A DNA stretch of 64,000 nucleotides from Prosthecobacter sp. (GTDB lineage Bacteria; Verrucomicrobiota; Verrucomicrobiia; Verrucomicrobiales; Verrucomicrobiaceae): contig NZ_JAXMIH010000030.1 in the NCBI RefSeq assembly GCF_034366625.1, forward strand, positions 1 to 64,000, given 5' to 3'. Of this stretch, positions 30,617 to 39,446 are shown in pieces. Position 1 is the first letter of the stretch; every line of letters begins with the position of its first letter. A program made the translations under genes and the position numbers. A model generated the notes under the pieces. The model had not been told where the DNA came from. It did not search any database and saw only the letters and a program-made list of their open reading frames with translations.

Positions 30617-33559
30617 ATGAGACCGATTTTCTGCGCCGCTCTGGCCCTGGCCGCCAGCACGCCTGTTTTTTCCCAAGCTCCGCCTCCTGCGCCGGGGACA
30701 CCGCCTGCCGCACCGGGTGCCCCCGCAGCTCCCGGAGCACCTGCCGCACCTGCCTCTCCGGCGGCGTTAAATATTCAGCAGGAAACTGAGGCGCTGGTCA
30801 ATGCCGCCGGCGGCCTTTTTGCCGAGGCGAAGTATCAGGAGGCGCTGTCCAAACTTGAGCAGGCCAAGAAGAACCTGAACAACAAGCCCTTCGAAGGCAT
30901 CATGTTCATTGAAGGCGCCTGCCATTACAACATGAGCAACTATCCGAAGGCGATCGAGACGCTGGAGGCCTTCATCAAGGAGTTTCCTCAAGGCGCGGCG
31001 ATCATCGATGTGCGCATGGCGCTGGGCCGCTCGTACATCGCCAGCAAGCAGGAGGACAAGGGGATTACGGTGCTGAAGGAGGTGGTGACAAGCTCGCCAG
31101 ACAAGAAGGCCGAGGCAGGATTGATCATCGCAGACGCTCTGAGCAAGCAGGATAAAAAAGACGAGGCTCTTGCCATTCTGTCTTCGGTGCTCACGGACGG
31201 CATCCGTAGCGCTGAGTCCATTCAGGCGGCGATGATGGCGGCCAATCTTTATGTCAGCAGCGGCAAGCTCGACGAGGCCGGCGCGCTGATGGACAAGGTG
31301 CGCAACTTTGCCTCCGGTGGCGACAGCATCGCTCAGATGAACAACATCTACCTGAAGCTGGGCGATGAGATGATGGAGAAGAAGGCTTTCAAGGAAGCTC
31401 TCGGCGCCTACCAGCTCGTGCGCAAGAAGACCGAAATCTCCCGCATCCAGAAGGAGCAGGTGGCCAAGCTGGAGGGCCAGCTCAAAACCGCCAAGGGCGT
31501 GCGCAAGGACGAAATCGAAACCAAGCTCAAGGCGAACACGGAAATCATGGCGGAGATCGAGAAGCGCACGGATTACGACGCCTCGCTCTACTACCGCCTG
31601 GGCCGCTGCTATTATGAGATGGGAGCGCCGAAGGAGGACGGCACCGTGGGCGATGCCTCACGGCTGTGGCAGGCAACCCTGGCGTTTGACGTCATCGTCG
31701 ATGGCTTCAAGGAGTTCCCGCAGCGGGACAAGTGCATGTTTGGCCTGATCATGGTGAATGCCGCCCTGAAGCGCATCAAGGAGGCCCGCGAGCTGTGCCA
31801 GGAATTCATCGACAACTTCCCTGATAGTGAGCAGATCGGCCAGGTCTCCGAGATGTATGGCATGCTGGCCTACCAGAACAAGCAGTTGAAGGAGGCGGTG
31901 GACGCGTTCGCGAAAGCCGAAAGCTTCCCGAAAGCCGACAAGCCGCGTCTGCGCTTCCTGCGTGGCAGCGTGCTGTTTGAAATGCAGAAGTTTGACGAGG
32001 CACGCACGGCTTTTGAGCTGCTCATTTCGGAATTCCCCAATGAGGAGGCCTACAAGGACGACGCCCTTTACCGCATCGCGCTAAGCTACTTCTACCAGAA
32101 CGATTACAAGAGCGTGATGAAGGCCCTCAAGACCTACATCAAGGAGAACCCGAAGGGGCAGTATGTTGTCGATGCGCGCTACCGCATGGCCTTCATCAAC
32201 TTCCAAGGGGGTGACAAGGAGGACGCTCAGGAAGAATTGATGGGCATCGTGAAGGATGCGCCGAATGACCAAAACATCGGCCAGGTGCATGCTTTGCTGG
32301 GGGACATTTACAATCAAAAGGCGGATTATGAGAATGCGACGATCAATTTCGCCGCCGCCGTGGACAAGGCCAAGACCGACGATGTGCTCAATTACGCCAT
32401 GGACCAGGTCACCGATCTCTATGTGGGTGGCAACAAGTGGAAGGAGCTGGCCGAGATGTGGCAGAAGTACTACAACACGCACAAGGACAATGACGACCTC
32501 GCGCTCAAGGCCATTCTCTGGATCAGCCGTGCCAGCATCAAGGACGGCAAACTTGAAGAGGCCAAGAAGCTGCTCTCTGAACACATCAAGACGCGCATCG
32601 CCAACCCGGCGAACCAGCAGGTGGAAGGCTTGATCCAGCAGCTTGTGAGCATCAGCGCCCCGAAACGTCGTCGTGTCAGCACCGCAGCAGCTCCCGCACC
32701 CTCGGCAGATGCGACGAAGCCTGCCGATGGAGCCGCTACCCCTGCGCCTGCACCGGCTCCAGCCCCGGAACTCACCTTCGAAGATGTCGAAAAACAGCTC
32801 GAAACATTGCTCACGCCGCCCCAGGAGGCGATGAACGGCACGGCGCAGATGCGCATTCTCTTTGCGAAGACTTGGCTGGCCAAAACGATGAAGATCGCTG
32901 ACAAGGCCGAGAAGTTCTTCAACATCATCATCGAGGTGGCCAAACCTGACGACCTCAGCCCGATGCTGCTGGCCACCGTGGGCGACAGCGCTCGCAAGAA
33001 GGGTGATCTGGACAAGGCAAACGCCTGTTATATGCGCCTGAAGGATCTCTTCAAAGACAGCGAGTATGCCGATGGCGCACCGGTCGGCCTGGCCGAGATC
33101 GCTTATGAAAAGGGCGAGTTCGACAAGGCGCTGGAGCTGTTCCGCGAGGCACAAACCTTCCCTGGCAGTTCCCGTGTGCTCGAATCCACGCAGGGTGAGG
33201 CCAAGACGCTTGCCAAACTCAAAAAACCTGATGAGGCAAAGAAAATTTTCGAGCAGATCGCCAACACCAAGGAATGGCGCGGTCAGGCTACCGCGAATGC
33301 ATTGCGCATGCTCGGCGAGATCGAAGCCAGCAACGGCAAGCACGAGGCGGCCATCGCCTACTTCCAGCGTGTGTTTATCGCCCATCAAAAATGGAAGGAT
33401 GAAATGGCCAAGGCCTATCTTCAGTGCGCGAAGTCCTTCATCGCCCTCGGCAAACGTGATGAGGCCAAGAAGACGCTGGATGAGATGATCGCCCGCAAAG
33501 ACCTCGAAACTCAGCCCGAGATGAAAGACGCCAAGGCTCTTCGTGCCACACTGCCCTAA
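30617..33559 (+). CDS. Large periplasmic TPR protein (operon gene 1)
   Basis: 980 residues from the ATG at 30617, chosen because it gives a clean signal peptide (RPIFCAALALAASTPVFSQ); the open frame begins earlier at 30491. A Pro/Ala linker (residues 20-55) precedes many tetratricopeptide repeats (e.g. KYQEALSKLEQAKKNL, NYPKAIETLEAFIKEFP, YENATINFAAAVDKA, EFDKALELFREAQTFP), interrupted near residue 690-720 by a second Pro/Ala segment. Similar to YbgF/CpoB- and BamD-like TPR scaffolds, which bind cell-envelope partners. It overlaps the next frame's upstream region and starts the TPR-TPR-ExbB-ExbD-ExbD-toroid series, so it is probably the periplasmic scaffold of that machine. Confidence 0.9.
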   Translation: MRPIFCAALALAASTPVFSQAPPPAPGTPPAAPGAPAAPGAPAAPASPAALNIQQETEALVNAAGGLFAEAKYQEALSKLEQAKKNLNNKPFEGIMFIEGACHYNMSNYPKAIETLEAFIKEFPQGAAIIDVRMALGRSYIASKQEDKGITVLKEVVTSSPDKKAEAGLIIADALSKQDKKDEALAILSSVLTDGIRSAESIQAAMMAANLYVSSGKLDEAGALMDKVRNFASGGDSIAQMNNIYLKLGDEMMEKKAFKEALGAYQLVRKKTEISRIQKEQVAKLEGQLKTAKGVRKDEIETKLKANTEIMAEIEKRTDYDASLYYRLGRCYYEMGAPKEDGTVGDASRLWQATLAFDVIVDGFKEFPQRDKCMFGLIMVNAALKRIKEARELCQEFIDNFPDSEQIGQVSEMYGMLAYQNKQLKEAVDAFAKAESFPKADKPRLRFLRGSVLFEMQKFDEARTAFELLISEFPNEEAYKDDALYRIALSYFYQNDYKSVMKALKTYIKENPKGQYVVDARYRMAFINFQGGDKEDAQEELMGIVKDAPNDQNIGQVHALLGDIYNQKADYENATINFAAAVDKAKTDDVLNYAMDQVTDLYVGGNKWKELAEMWQKYYNTHKDNDDLALKAILWISRASIKDGKLEEAKKLLSEHIKTRIANPANQQVEGLIQQLVSISAPKRRRVSTAAAPAPSADATKPADGAATPAPAPAPAPELTFEDVEKQLETLLTPPQEAMNGTAQMRILFAKTWLAKTMKIADKAEKFFNIIIEVAKPDDLSPMLLATVGDSARKKGDLDKANACYMRLKDLFKDSEYADGAPVGLAEIAYEKGEFDKALELFREAQTFPGSSRVLESTQGEAKTLAKLKKPDEAKKIFEQIANTKEWRGQATANALRMLGEIEASNGKHEAAIAYFQRVFIAHQKWKDEMAKAYLQCAKSFIALGKRDEAKKTLDEMIARKDLETQPEMKDAKALRATLP

Positions 33560-33578
33560 TCTCGAACTCTCCTATTTC

Positions 33579-34499
33579 ATGCGCACGTTCGCTCTGCTTC
33601 TCTCCTTCTTCGCCGCCATCGCAGGCTCTGCTTTTGGGCAGGCCATTGTGCTCAAAGACGGCAATCGCATCTTCTCCTCCGAATTTTCGCTCCAGGACGG
33701 CAAGATCGTCCGCACCATCCAGATCGGCGAGCAGAAGGCCACCAGCGTGGTGGACAAAAAGAACATCGACTCGCTGGAGTGGCCCTATCCCGCCGAACTG
33801 ACCGAGTCGGCCGATCTGCTTGCCAAAGGCAAGACGGAGGAGGCCATCGTCGTCCTGAAGAAAGGCCGTGACTTCTTCGAGAATTTTGAAGGCATTGAAG
33901 GCAACTGGTATGTGGACATCTACTTCGCCTATATCGAAGCCCTGAACCAGGGCGGCAAATTCGATGACGTGGTAAAATCGCTCCCCGCCCTGCGTGCCCT
34001 GAAGCTTACCGAAGCCCAGAAGATGCGCCTGCGCATCATCCAGCTCGACATCGAGCGACAGACGACTTCGGACTATGCGGCCATCATTGCTGAGGCTCAG
34101 GGCATCCTGAAGGAGACGGATGATTCCGCCATTGGCGCCTCACTGTGGGCCATCATCGCCGATGTGCACACTCGGAAGAAGGAGTGGGAGAAGGCGCTGC
34201 TGGCCTACCTGCGCATTCCGGTCTTTTATGGTACCCAAATGCAGCGCGTGCCGGAGGCGGAACTGAATGCGGCGAAGACGCTCATCAAAATGAAGCGCTA
34301 CGAGGACGCCAGCGCCTTCCTGGCGCGCATCGTCGATTCTTATCCCGGGTCGCAGGTCGCTGATACCGCCACGAAGGAAAAAGCGGCGATTGCCGGAATG
34401 AAAAATGTCGCCGAGGAAGAAACTGCTGCCACGGATGGCGAACAGAAGCCGAAGGAAGGCGAAACCGCCCCACCCACCGATTCCAAACCGAAAGCCTAA
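33579..34499 (+). CDS. Secreted TPR-like protein (operon gene 2)
   Basis: 306 residues from the ATG at 33579, which gives a signal peptide (FALLLSFFAAIAGSAFG). The N-terminal AIVLKDGNRIFSSEFSLQDG is a small beta domain seen in envelope proteins; the rest is helical TPR-like (AKGKTEEAIVVLKKGRDFFENF, WEKALLAYLRIPVFYGT). The C-terminus is an acidic/Pro tail (EEETAATDGEQKPKEGE). It lies 19 bp after the first gene and 14 bp before exbB, consistent with one transcript. Confidence 0.85.
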   Translation: MRTFALLLSFFAAIAGSAFGQAIVLKDGNRIFSSEFSLQDGKIVRTIQIGEQKATSVVDKKNIDSLEWPYPAELTESADLLAKGKTEEAIVVLKKGRDFFENFEGIEGNWYVDIYFAYIEALNQGGKFDDVVKSLPALRALKLTEAQKMRLRIIQLDIERQTTSDYAAIIAEAQGILKETDDSAIGASLWAIIADVHTRKKEWEKALLAYLRIPVFYGTQMQRVPEAELNAAKTLIKMKRYEDASAFLARIVDSYPGSQVADTATKEKAAIAGMKNVAEEETAATDGEQKPKEGETAPPTDSKPKA

Positions 34500-34513
34500 A
34501 TTCCCCCAACTCC

Positions 34514-35365
34514 ATGCAAACCAACACCGCCACCACCATGACCCGCCATCTCCCCAACGGCCCCGCCCGCGCGTTCCTCTGCGTCCTGCTGGCGTTCGGC
34601 CTATTCGCTTCCGTCAATCTTTTCGCTCAAGAGCCTGCTCCAGCGGAAGGTGCACCTGCCGTGGAAGAACATCACACTATGATTGACCGCTTCATCGAAG
34701 GCGGCTGGGTGATGTATCCCATCACCGCCTGTTCCATCGCCCTCGTCTGGCTCACGGTCGATCTCTGGATGCGCACCAGCATCAAGAGGCTGGCTCCTCC
34801 AGCCCAAGTCGCCCAGGTGCAGGATCTGTTCCGCGCTGGCGACTACGTCGGGGCCTACCAGTTCTGCAAAGGCAATCCGTCCCCCTTCACCAATACCAGC
34901 CGCGTCGCCCTCAGTTTCCTCGGTGACGGGCACGAAGCCACGGAGGCGGCCCTGTTCACCGAACTCAACAAGGCGAACTCCGCCATCCAGACGCGCATCA
35001 ATTACCTTTCCGTGATCGGGGTCTGCACGCCGATGATCGGTCTGACCGGCACGGTGACCGGGATGATGAGCGCCTTCTCCACCCTGAAGACCAGCGGTGC
35101 TGGCGATCCTGCCAAGCTTTCCGGCGCCATCGGCGAAGTGCTCATCGCGACGGCTTCCGGTCTGTTCATCGCCGTGCCGGCCTTCATGTTCTTTTACTTC
35201 CTGCGCAACCGTTTGCAGGTTTCCATCACCGATCTTCAGGAGGTCGTCATGGGATTGTTCCGCAAGATGCCCTACCAGCACCTCAAGGACGCGCATGTCG
35301 GCGAGGAAGAGTTTTACGCCGCCATTCCGAACTGGGTGGCTGGTGATGCGGCCCATGCGGCGTAA
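34514..35365 (+). CDS. exbB: ExbB/TolQ/MotA-family proton channel subunit
   Basis: 283 residues: an N-terminal signal-like helix (FLCVLLAFGLFASVNLFA) not present in all family members, a membrane helix (VMYPITACSIALVWLTVDLW), a long cytosolic domain, then two helices, YLSVIGVCTPMIGLTGTVTGMM and GEVLIATASGLFIAVPAFMFFYFL, which carry the TLGLLGTVxGM-type signature. With ExbD it forms an inner-membrane stator that turns proton flow into movement of a TonB/TolA-like partner. The start could also be the ATG at 34538. Confidence 0.95.
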   Translation: MQTNTATTMTRHLPNGPARAFLCVLLAFGLFASVNLFAQEPAPAEGAPAVEEHHTMIDRFIEGGWVMYPITACSIALVWLTVDLWMRTSIKRLAPPAQVAQVQDLFRAGDYVGAYQFCKGNPSPFTNTSRVALSFLGDGHEATEAALFTELNKANSAIQTRINYLSVIGVCTPMIGLTGTVTGMMSAFSTLKTSGAGDPAKLSGAIGEVLIATASGLFIAVPAFMFFYFLRNRLQVSITDLQEVVMGLFRKMPYQHLKDAHVGEEEFYAAIPNWVAGDAAHAA

Positions 35366-35421
35366 CTGCCCCGGTTTGCTCATGATTCCTTTCAAATATC
35401 AACCCTTGACCTTCTAACACT

Positions 35422-35847
35422 ATGGGCGGCGGCGGTGGCGGTGATGGTGAACCGGAGTTTCAAATCGCTCCGATGATTGACGTGCTGTTGGTGCTGCTCA
35501 TTTTCTTCATGAGCATCACCTCGGCGCAGGTGTTGCGCATCGACAAGGAGATTCAACTCCCTGTCGCTGGCGATGCTAAAAAAAAGGAAAAGAACATGAT
35601 GAACGAGGCCGCGCTCAATGTGCGCTGGACCAACGGCAAGTCGCTCATCACCTTCGAGGACACGAAATACGAGATCGTGGAGCCCTTGGTGGAACTGCTG
35701 CGCCAGCGCAAGGAGAGCAACACCAAGTACCGCGTCGTCATTCGTGGCGACAAGCGCCTTCCCGCCATCGAAATCCAAAGGGTGATGAGTGTCGTGGCCC
35801 AGGCGGGCATTGATGACATCTCCTTCTCGGCTTTGAACAAAGAATAA
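35422..35847 (+). CDS. exbD: ExbD/TolR-family protein, first copy
   Basis: 141 residues: a short glycine-rich N-terminus (MGGGGGGDGEPEFQ), one membrane helix with the essential proton-carrying Asp (IAPMIDVLLVLLIFFMSIT), and a periplasmic C-terminal domain (IEIQRVMSVVAQAGIDDISFS). It differs clearly from the second copy, so the stator may be heteromeric. It sits 56 bp after exbB and 12 bp before the second exbD. Confidence 0.94.
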   Translation: MGGGGGGDGEPEFQIAPMIDVLLVLLIFFMSITSAQVLRIDKEIQLPVAGDAKKKEKNMMNEAALNVRWTNGKSLITFEDTKYEIVEPLVELLRQRKESNTKYRVVIRGDKRLPAIEIQRVMSVVAQAGIDDISFSALNKE

Positions 35848-35859
35848 CCGTTCCACCTC

Positions 35860-36336
35860 ATGTCAGCCCCAGGCAAAAAAAAGCACCGCGAAATCGAGAC
35901 CGAACAGATGCAGGTCGGCTTCCAGATCGCTCCCATGATCGACGTGGTGTTCGTCATCATGCTCTTCTTCATGGTCATGGTCGGTTCCGTGAAGGTCGAG
36001 CGTGAGCTCAAGAGCCAGCTCCCCGGCCTCGCGCCGCCTTCTGCGGATGCGCCGCAGGAAATGCCGGATGAAATCATTGTGGGTGTTGAGGAAACCGGTG
36101 CGGTGACGCTCAACGAGGAAGAATTCGACGGCCCTACGGACAAAAAACTGCCCAATTTCACTTCCACGCTCATGCGTCTCAAGCAGGAGGCCGACAATCG
36201 CAACGCCAAGGTCATCGTCACCATTCAAGCTGAGGAACAGGCCACCTATGAGCGCGTGATCGACGTGCTCAACGCCCTCGCGGTTGCCAAGGTGGCGAAC
36301 GTGACCTTTACCGTTGGCAGCGACGTGGGCTTCTGA
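35860..36336 (+). CDS. exbD: ExbD/TolR-family protein, second copy
   Basis: 158 residues: charged N-terminus (GKKKHREIETEQ), membrane helix with Asp (IAPMIDVVFVIMLFFMVMVG), then an acidic periplasmic domain (PGLAPPSADAPQEMPDEI) and the conserved terminal fold (YERVIDVLNALAVAKVANVTF). Pairs of ExbD proteins next to one ExbB occur in several envelope machines of Planctomycetes and Verrucomicrobiota. Confidence 0.94.
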   Translation: MSAPGKKKHREIETEQMQVGFQIAPMIDVVFVIMLFFMVMVGSVKVERELKSQLPGLAPPSADAPQEMPDEIIVGVEETGAVTLNEEEFDGPTDKKLPNFTSTLMRLKQEADNRNAKVIVTIQAEEQATYERVIDVLNALAVAKVANVTFTVGSDVGF

Positions 36337-36358
36337 TGCCTGCATTTTTCAATTTTTG

Positions 36359-36425
36359 ACCGCTGCCCCCAAGAAAAGGGGCGGCGGGACGTCCTGTTAA
36401 TTGGATCATTCTTTTCTTTTGATCC
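36359..36425 (+). promoter_or_regulatory. Two hairpins between exbD and the toroid gene
   Basis: CCGCTGCCCC / GGGGCGGCGG (36359-36388, one wobble pair) and GGATCA / TGATCC (36403-36425) can fold in the transcript. The first is not followed by a U-tract, so it looks more like a processing or attenuating hairpin than a full terminator. Confidence 0.4.
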
Positions 36426-36450
36426 GTTCATCCCAAAAAGCCCCCTCGCC

Positions 36451-38526
36451 ATGAATCCGCAGCAGCCCGGCAATCCCGCCAATCCACCGCATCCTGGGGC
36501 CACGCAGCCGCTGCCACCGGGCTACGCGCCGCCTCCTGGCTACCCGCCGCAGATGCCGGGCTATCCGCAGGGTTATCCGATGCCACAGGGCTATCCGCCG
36601 CAGATGCCGGGTTATCCGCAGGGTTATCCGATGCCGCAGGGCTATCCGCCGCAGATGCCGGGTTATCCGCAGGGTTATCCGATGCCGCAGGGCTATCCTC
36701 CTCAGATGCCGGGCTACCCGCCCGGGTACATGCCCACCATGCCGATGCCGGCGATGATGCCGCCGCCCGCGCCCTCCCCTTCCACCGGCACGGTGGCTCC
36801 AGCCGTGCCCAGACCAGCCAGCGCCGCAGTGCCCGTGGCGATGCCCGCGCCTGCTGCGGTGGCACCGTCGATGCCCGCGCCGAGCACGCCGATGGCCATG
36901 GCGACACCGACGGATGATGGCGAGCCTGTCTTGGTGGCCGAACATCACGAGGGCGAGGTGTTTCATCCGCCGGCGCTCACCCACATTGAAGTGGGGCCGC
37001 CGCCCAACAGGTTCGTGCAGATGTGGCGCAAGGCGGGCGGCAGCGCCTTGATGATGAGCATCCTGGTGCACGCGGGGCTCGGTGTGCTGGCGCTGTTCAT
37101 CGTGTTCAGCACCGGGGTGATGGACAAGCAGGTCGATTTCCTGCCCGGTGGCGGCACGCAGCAGGGGGCGCAGGCCAGCGCGGACTTGCAGCACAAGGTG
37201 CAGCAGAAGAAGCGCAGCTCGATCAACAAGACGATGCCGATGAAGAAGCTGGTGAGCACCAGCATGAACTCGGCGATCACCCTGCCGGAGGCGCCGCCGG
37301 ACGCGTTGGACATGCCCGACGTGAGCGCGATGATGGGCGGAGGAGCGCTGGGAGCGAGCGGTGGATTTGGCACGGGCGGAGCGGGCGGCGGCTTTGGCAA
37401 AGGGATGGGGATGGGCGGCGCGGCAGGCTTTGTGACGCTGCCGCCGTCGATGCGTGCGCGTTGTTCGACGCAGGAGCGCTTGGAGAAGCTGCGGCAGAAC
37501 GGCGGGACGCCGGAGTGCGAGGCGGCGGTGAGCGCGTCGCTGGAATGGCTCAAGGGCAAGCAGAACCCCGACGGCTCCTGGGGCCGCACCAACAAGTGTG
37601 CGATGACCGGCTTGGCCTTGCTGTGCTATCTGGGCCGCTGTGAGACGCCGGAATCGCCGTTCTACGGCGACAATGTGATGAAGGGCATCATGTTCCTCAT
37701 CGAGACCCAAAAAGCGAACAAGAACAAACTCTTCAGCCAAGGACTCAAGGGAAACGCGCCAGTCTATGAGCACGGCATCGCGACTTACGCCCTCGGCGAG
37801 ATGTACACACTGGCACGACTGGGCAGCAAATCCCTGCCTGGCATGCGTGAAGCTTTCGAACAGGGCGTGAAGATCATCATCGACAACCAGCAGGACAGCG
37901 GAAGCTGGGTGTATGATGGCGAAACGGGCTTCTACGCGGGCAAAAAGAGCCGCGAAGACCTTTCCGTGGCCGGCTGGCAGTTTCAGGCTCTCAAGGCGGC
38001 CAAGAACACCAGTTTGAAAATCGATGGCCTGCACAGCTCCATTACAAAGATGACCAAGTATCTCGAAGACAAGCAGACAAAGGACGGTGGCTTCGGTGGC
38101 ACCAGCCGTGACGCTCACTACAATCAGTGGAGTCTCTCCGGCGTGGGAATTCTCGGCCTGCAAACCATGGCGAAAGGCAACAAGACCACCCCGATCAAGA
38201 AAGGCATCGCCTTCCTGCGTGATTTCCTCACCGCTGAGCCGCTGGACTGGAACAAGAACTGCAATCTCTACTGCTGGTACTACTACACCCAGGCGTTCTT
38301 CCAACAGGGCGGCGACGACTGGAAGTTCTACAATCAGCAATTCCTCCCCCAGATCCTCAGTGCCCAGCAGTCCGATGGTTCGTTCAAGCGCGGCCGGCCG
38401 AACTGGCCCGCTGGAGATGCTGCGGATGAAATCTATCGCCAGTGCCTCTGCACGCTGCAACTCGAAGTGTTCTACCGCTACCTCAAGGTCGGCGATCGTG
38501 AGGAAGACTCGTTCTTCGACAAGTGA
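36451..38526 (+). CDS. TonB-like transducer with periplasmic terpene-cyclase-fold toroid
   Basis: 691 residues in four parts. Residues 1-110 are Pro/Gly/Tyr-rich, with three and a half 17-residue repeats (YPPQMPGYPQGYPMPQG) at 31-92. A Pro/Ala linker follows. One membrane helix (about 199-220, ALMMSILVHAGLGVLALFIVF) contains S203-x3-H207, the SxxxH pattern of the TonB transmembrane segment that couples to ExbB/ExbD. A Gly/Met-rich linker (about 285-340) leads to an alpha/alpha-toroid of the prenyltransferase/squalene-cyclase type (about 350-685) with QW-like motifs KQNPDGSWG, QQDSGSWVY, KQTKDGGFGG and QQSDGSFK. No cyclase DxDD motif was seen, so it is probably a binding module. Its place after exbB-exbD-exbD fits the transducer role. 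Confidence 0.85.
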   Translation: MNPQQPGNPANPPHPGATQPLPPGYAPPPGYPPQMPGYPQGYPMPQGYPPQMPGYPQGYPMPQGYPPQMPGYPQGYPMPQGYPPQMPGYPPGYMPTMPMPAMMPPPAPSPSTGTVAPAVPRPASAAVPVAMPAPAAVAPSMPAPSTPMAMATPTDDGEPVLVAEHHEGEVFHPPALTHIEVGPPPNRFVQMWRKAGGSALMMSILVHAGLGVLALFIVFSTGVMDKQVDFLPGGGTQQGAQASADLQHKVQQKKRSSINKTMPMKKLVSTSMNSAITLPEAPPDALDMPDVSAMMGGGALGASGGFGTGGAGGGFGKGMGMGGAAGFVTLPPSMRARCSTQERLEKLRQNGGTPECEAAVSASLEWLKGKQNPDGSWGRTNKCAMTGLALLCYLGRCETPESPFYGDNVMKGIMFLIETQKANKNKLFSQGLKGNAPVYEHGIATYALGEMYTLARLGSKSLPGMREAFEQGVKIIIDNQQDSGSWVYDGETGFYAGKKSREDLSVAGWQFQALKAAKNTSLKIDGLHSSITKMTKYLEDKQTKDGGFGGTSRDAHYNQWSLSGVGILGLQTMAKGNKTTPIKKGIAFLRDFLTAEPLDWNKNCNLYCWYYYTQAFFQQGGDDWKFYNQQFLPQILSAQQSDGSFKRGRPNWPAGDAADEIYRQCLCTLQLEVFYRYLKVGDREEDSFFDK
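36541..36726 (+). repeat. 51-bp in-frame tandem repeat
   Basis: Three full copies (36541-36591, 36592-36642, 36643-36693) and a partial fourth of a 51-bp unit encode the 17-residue PGYPQG repeat. The copies are almost identical at nucleotide level, implying recent expansion or frequent exchange. Confidence 0.9.
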
Positions 38527-38547
38527 GTCGATTGATCGCTGAGCAGT

Positions 38548-39438
38548 TCAAACTTCGCGCGGCCTGCCCACGATGATGCCTGCGTGGCTTTTGATCGCGT
38601 CCAGGTACTCATGGATGGTTTTGTCCACCACGACCTTCTTGTAGGTCGCCGAAGCGTGCATGAAGCGGCATGCCCCGTCGCCGGTTCGCAACGCCAAGCC
38701 GACATGGGAGCAGAAAACATGCGGGCGGTTCGTCACAATGCCGATGATGTCACCACTTTGAAGGCGTGGTTCACAGGTCGCGACGTGCTGCTTCGGGATG
38801 AAATCGAACGGCACCTGTTCCAGCCGTGATTCGATTTGCCGCATCGCCGGAACCAACGCAGGATTCGCACGCAGGTAGCGGTATAATTTCGGATTCAGCG
38901 ACATCTCGTCGTTGCCACGTCCTGTGAGCCGCACCACCGGCCCTGCTTGACGCGTGACGTTGCGGATGGTGCCTCGTGCTACGTTGTCTGTGAACCATTC
39001 GTCCAAGTAATGAATGCGGTCCAGATAGTGTCCGTGACAAACACCACCGCGATAGCGCGTCCATTCGATCTGACGTAGCAAATCCGAAGTCGAGTAGTCG
39101 CGCTGCCGTTTTGCGATCATGCGCGCCAGGCCGAGCGCGATCTCAAAAAACGTCCAGCAGTCCAGCCCGTTGAAGTTCGCCGAGGGCGATTCGATGCGGT
39201 CGTCAATCTCCAGCGTCCATGCGACATACTTCGTGCCACGCAGCGCCTGCCCGAACTGCGCCACGCGTGCACCCATCGGCAGCGCCGCCCAGTTTTCTGC
39301 CACCGCACGTGCCACAACCTGCTGGAACTTCGCCACGCCAATGAAAGTCACGTTTTGCGGCAAAAACTCCGCCGCACGAAGCAGTGTAGAACTTCCGCTC
39401 AACAGACCCAGGTGAAGAAAATGGCGGCGGTTCATCAT
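38548..39438 (-). CDS. DUF1460 (NlpC/P60-like amidase) protein
   Basis: 296 residues from the double Met at 39438/39435 (MMNRRHFLHLGLLSGSSTLLRA, a Tat/Sec-type leader with RR). The core matches DUF1460/N-acetylmuramoyl-L-alanine amidase-like proteins: FNGLDCWTFFE carries the nucleophile Cys, SRLEQVPFDFIPK, and CSHVGLAL the His, with HASATYKKVVV at the end. Members are envelope-located cysteine hydrolases acting on peptidoglycan peptides. It converges on the toroid gene with a 21-bp gap, and follows the TPM gene by 8 bp on the same strand. Confidence 0.88.
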   Translation of the reverse strand: MMNRRHFLHLGLLSGSSTLLRAAEFLPQNVTFIGVAKFQQVVARAVAENWAALPMGARVAQFGQALRGTKYVAWTLEIDDRIESPSANFNGLDCWTFFEIALGLARMIAKRQRDYSTSDLLRQIEWTRYRGGVCHGHYLDRIHYLDEWFTDNVARGTIRNVTRQAGPVVRLTGRGNDEMSLNPKLYRYLRANPALVPAMRQIESRLEQVPFDFIPKQHVATCEPRLQSGDIIGIVTNRPHVFCSHVGLALRTGDGACRFMHASATYKKVVVDKTIHEYLDAIKSHAGIIVGRPREV

Positions 39439-39446
39439 GAGCGTGT

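Noticed and set aside
36406-38460. A 684-codon minus-strand frame opposite the toroid gene
   Set aside because: Arg/His-rich low-complexity translation caused by the Pro/Gly repeats of the real gene.
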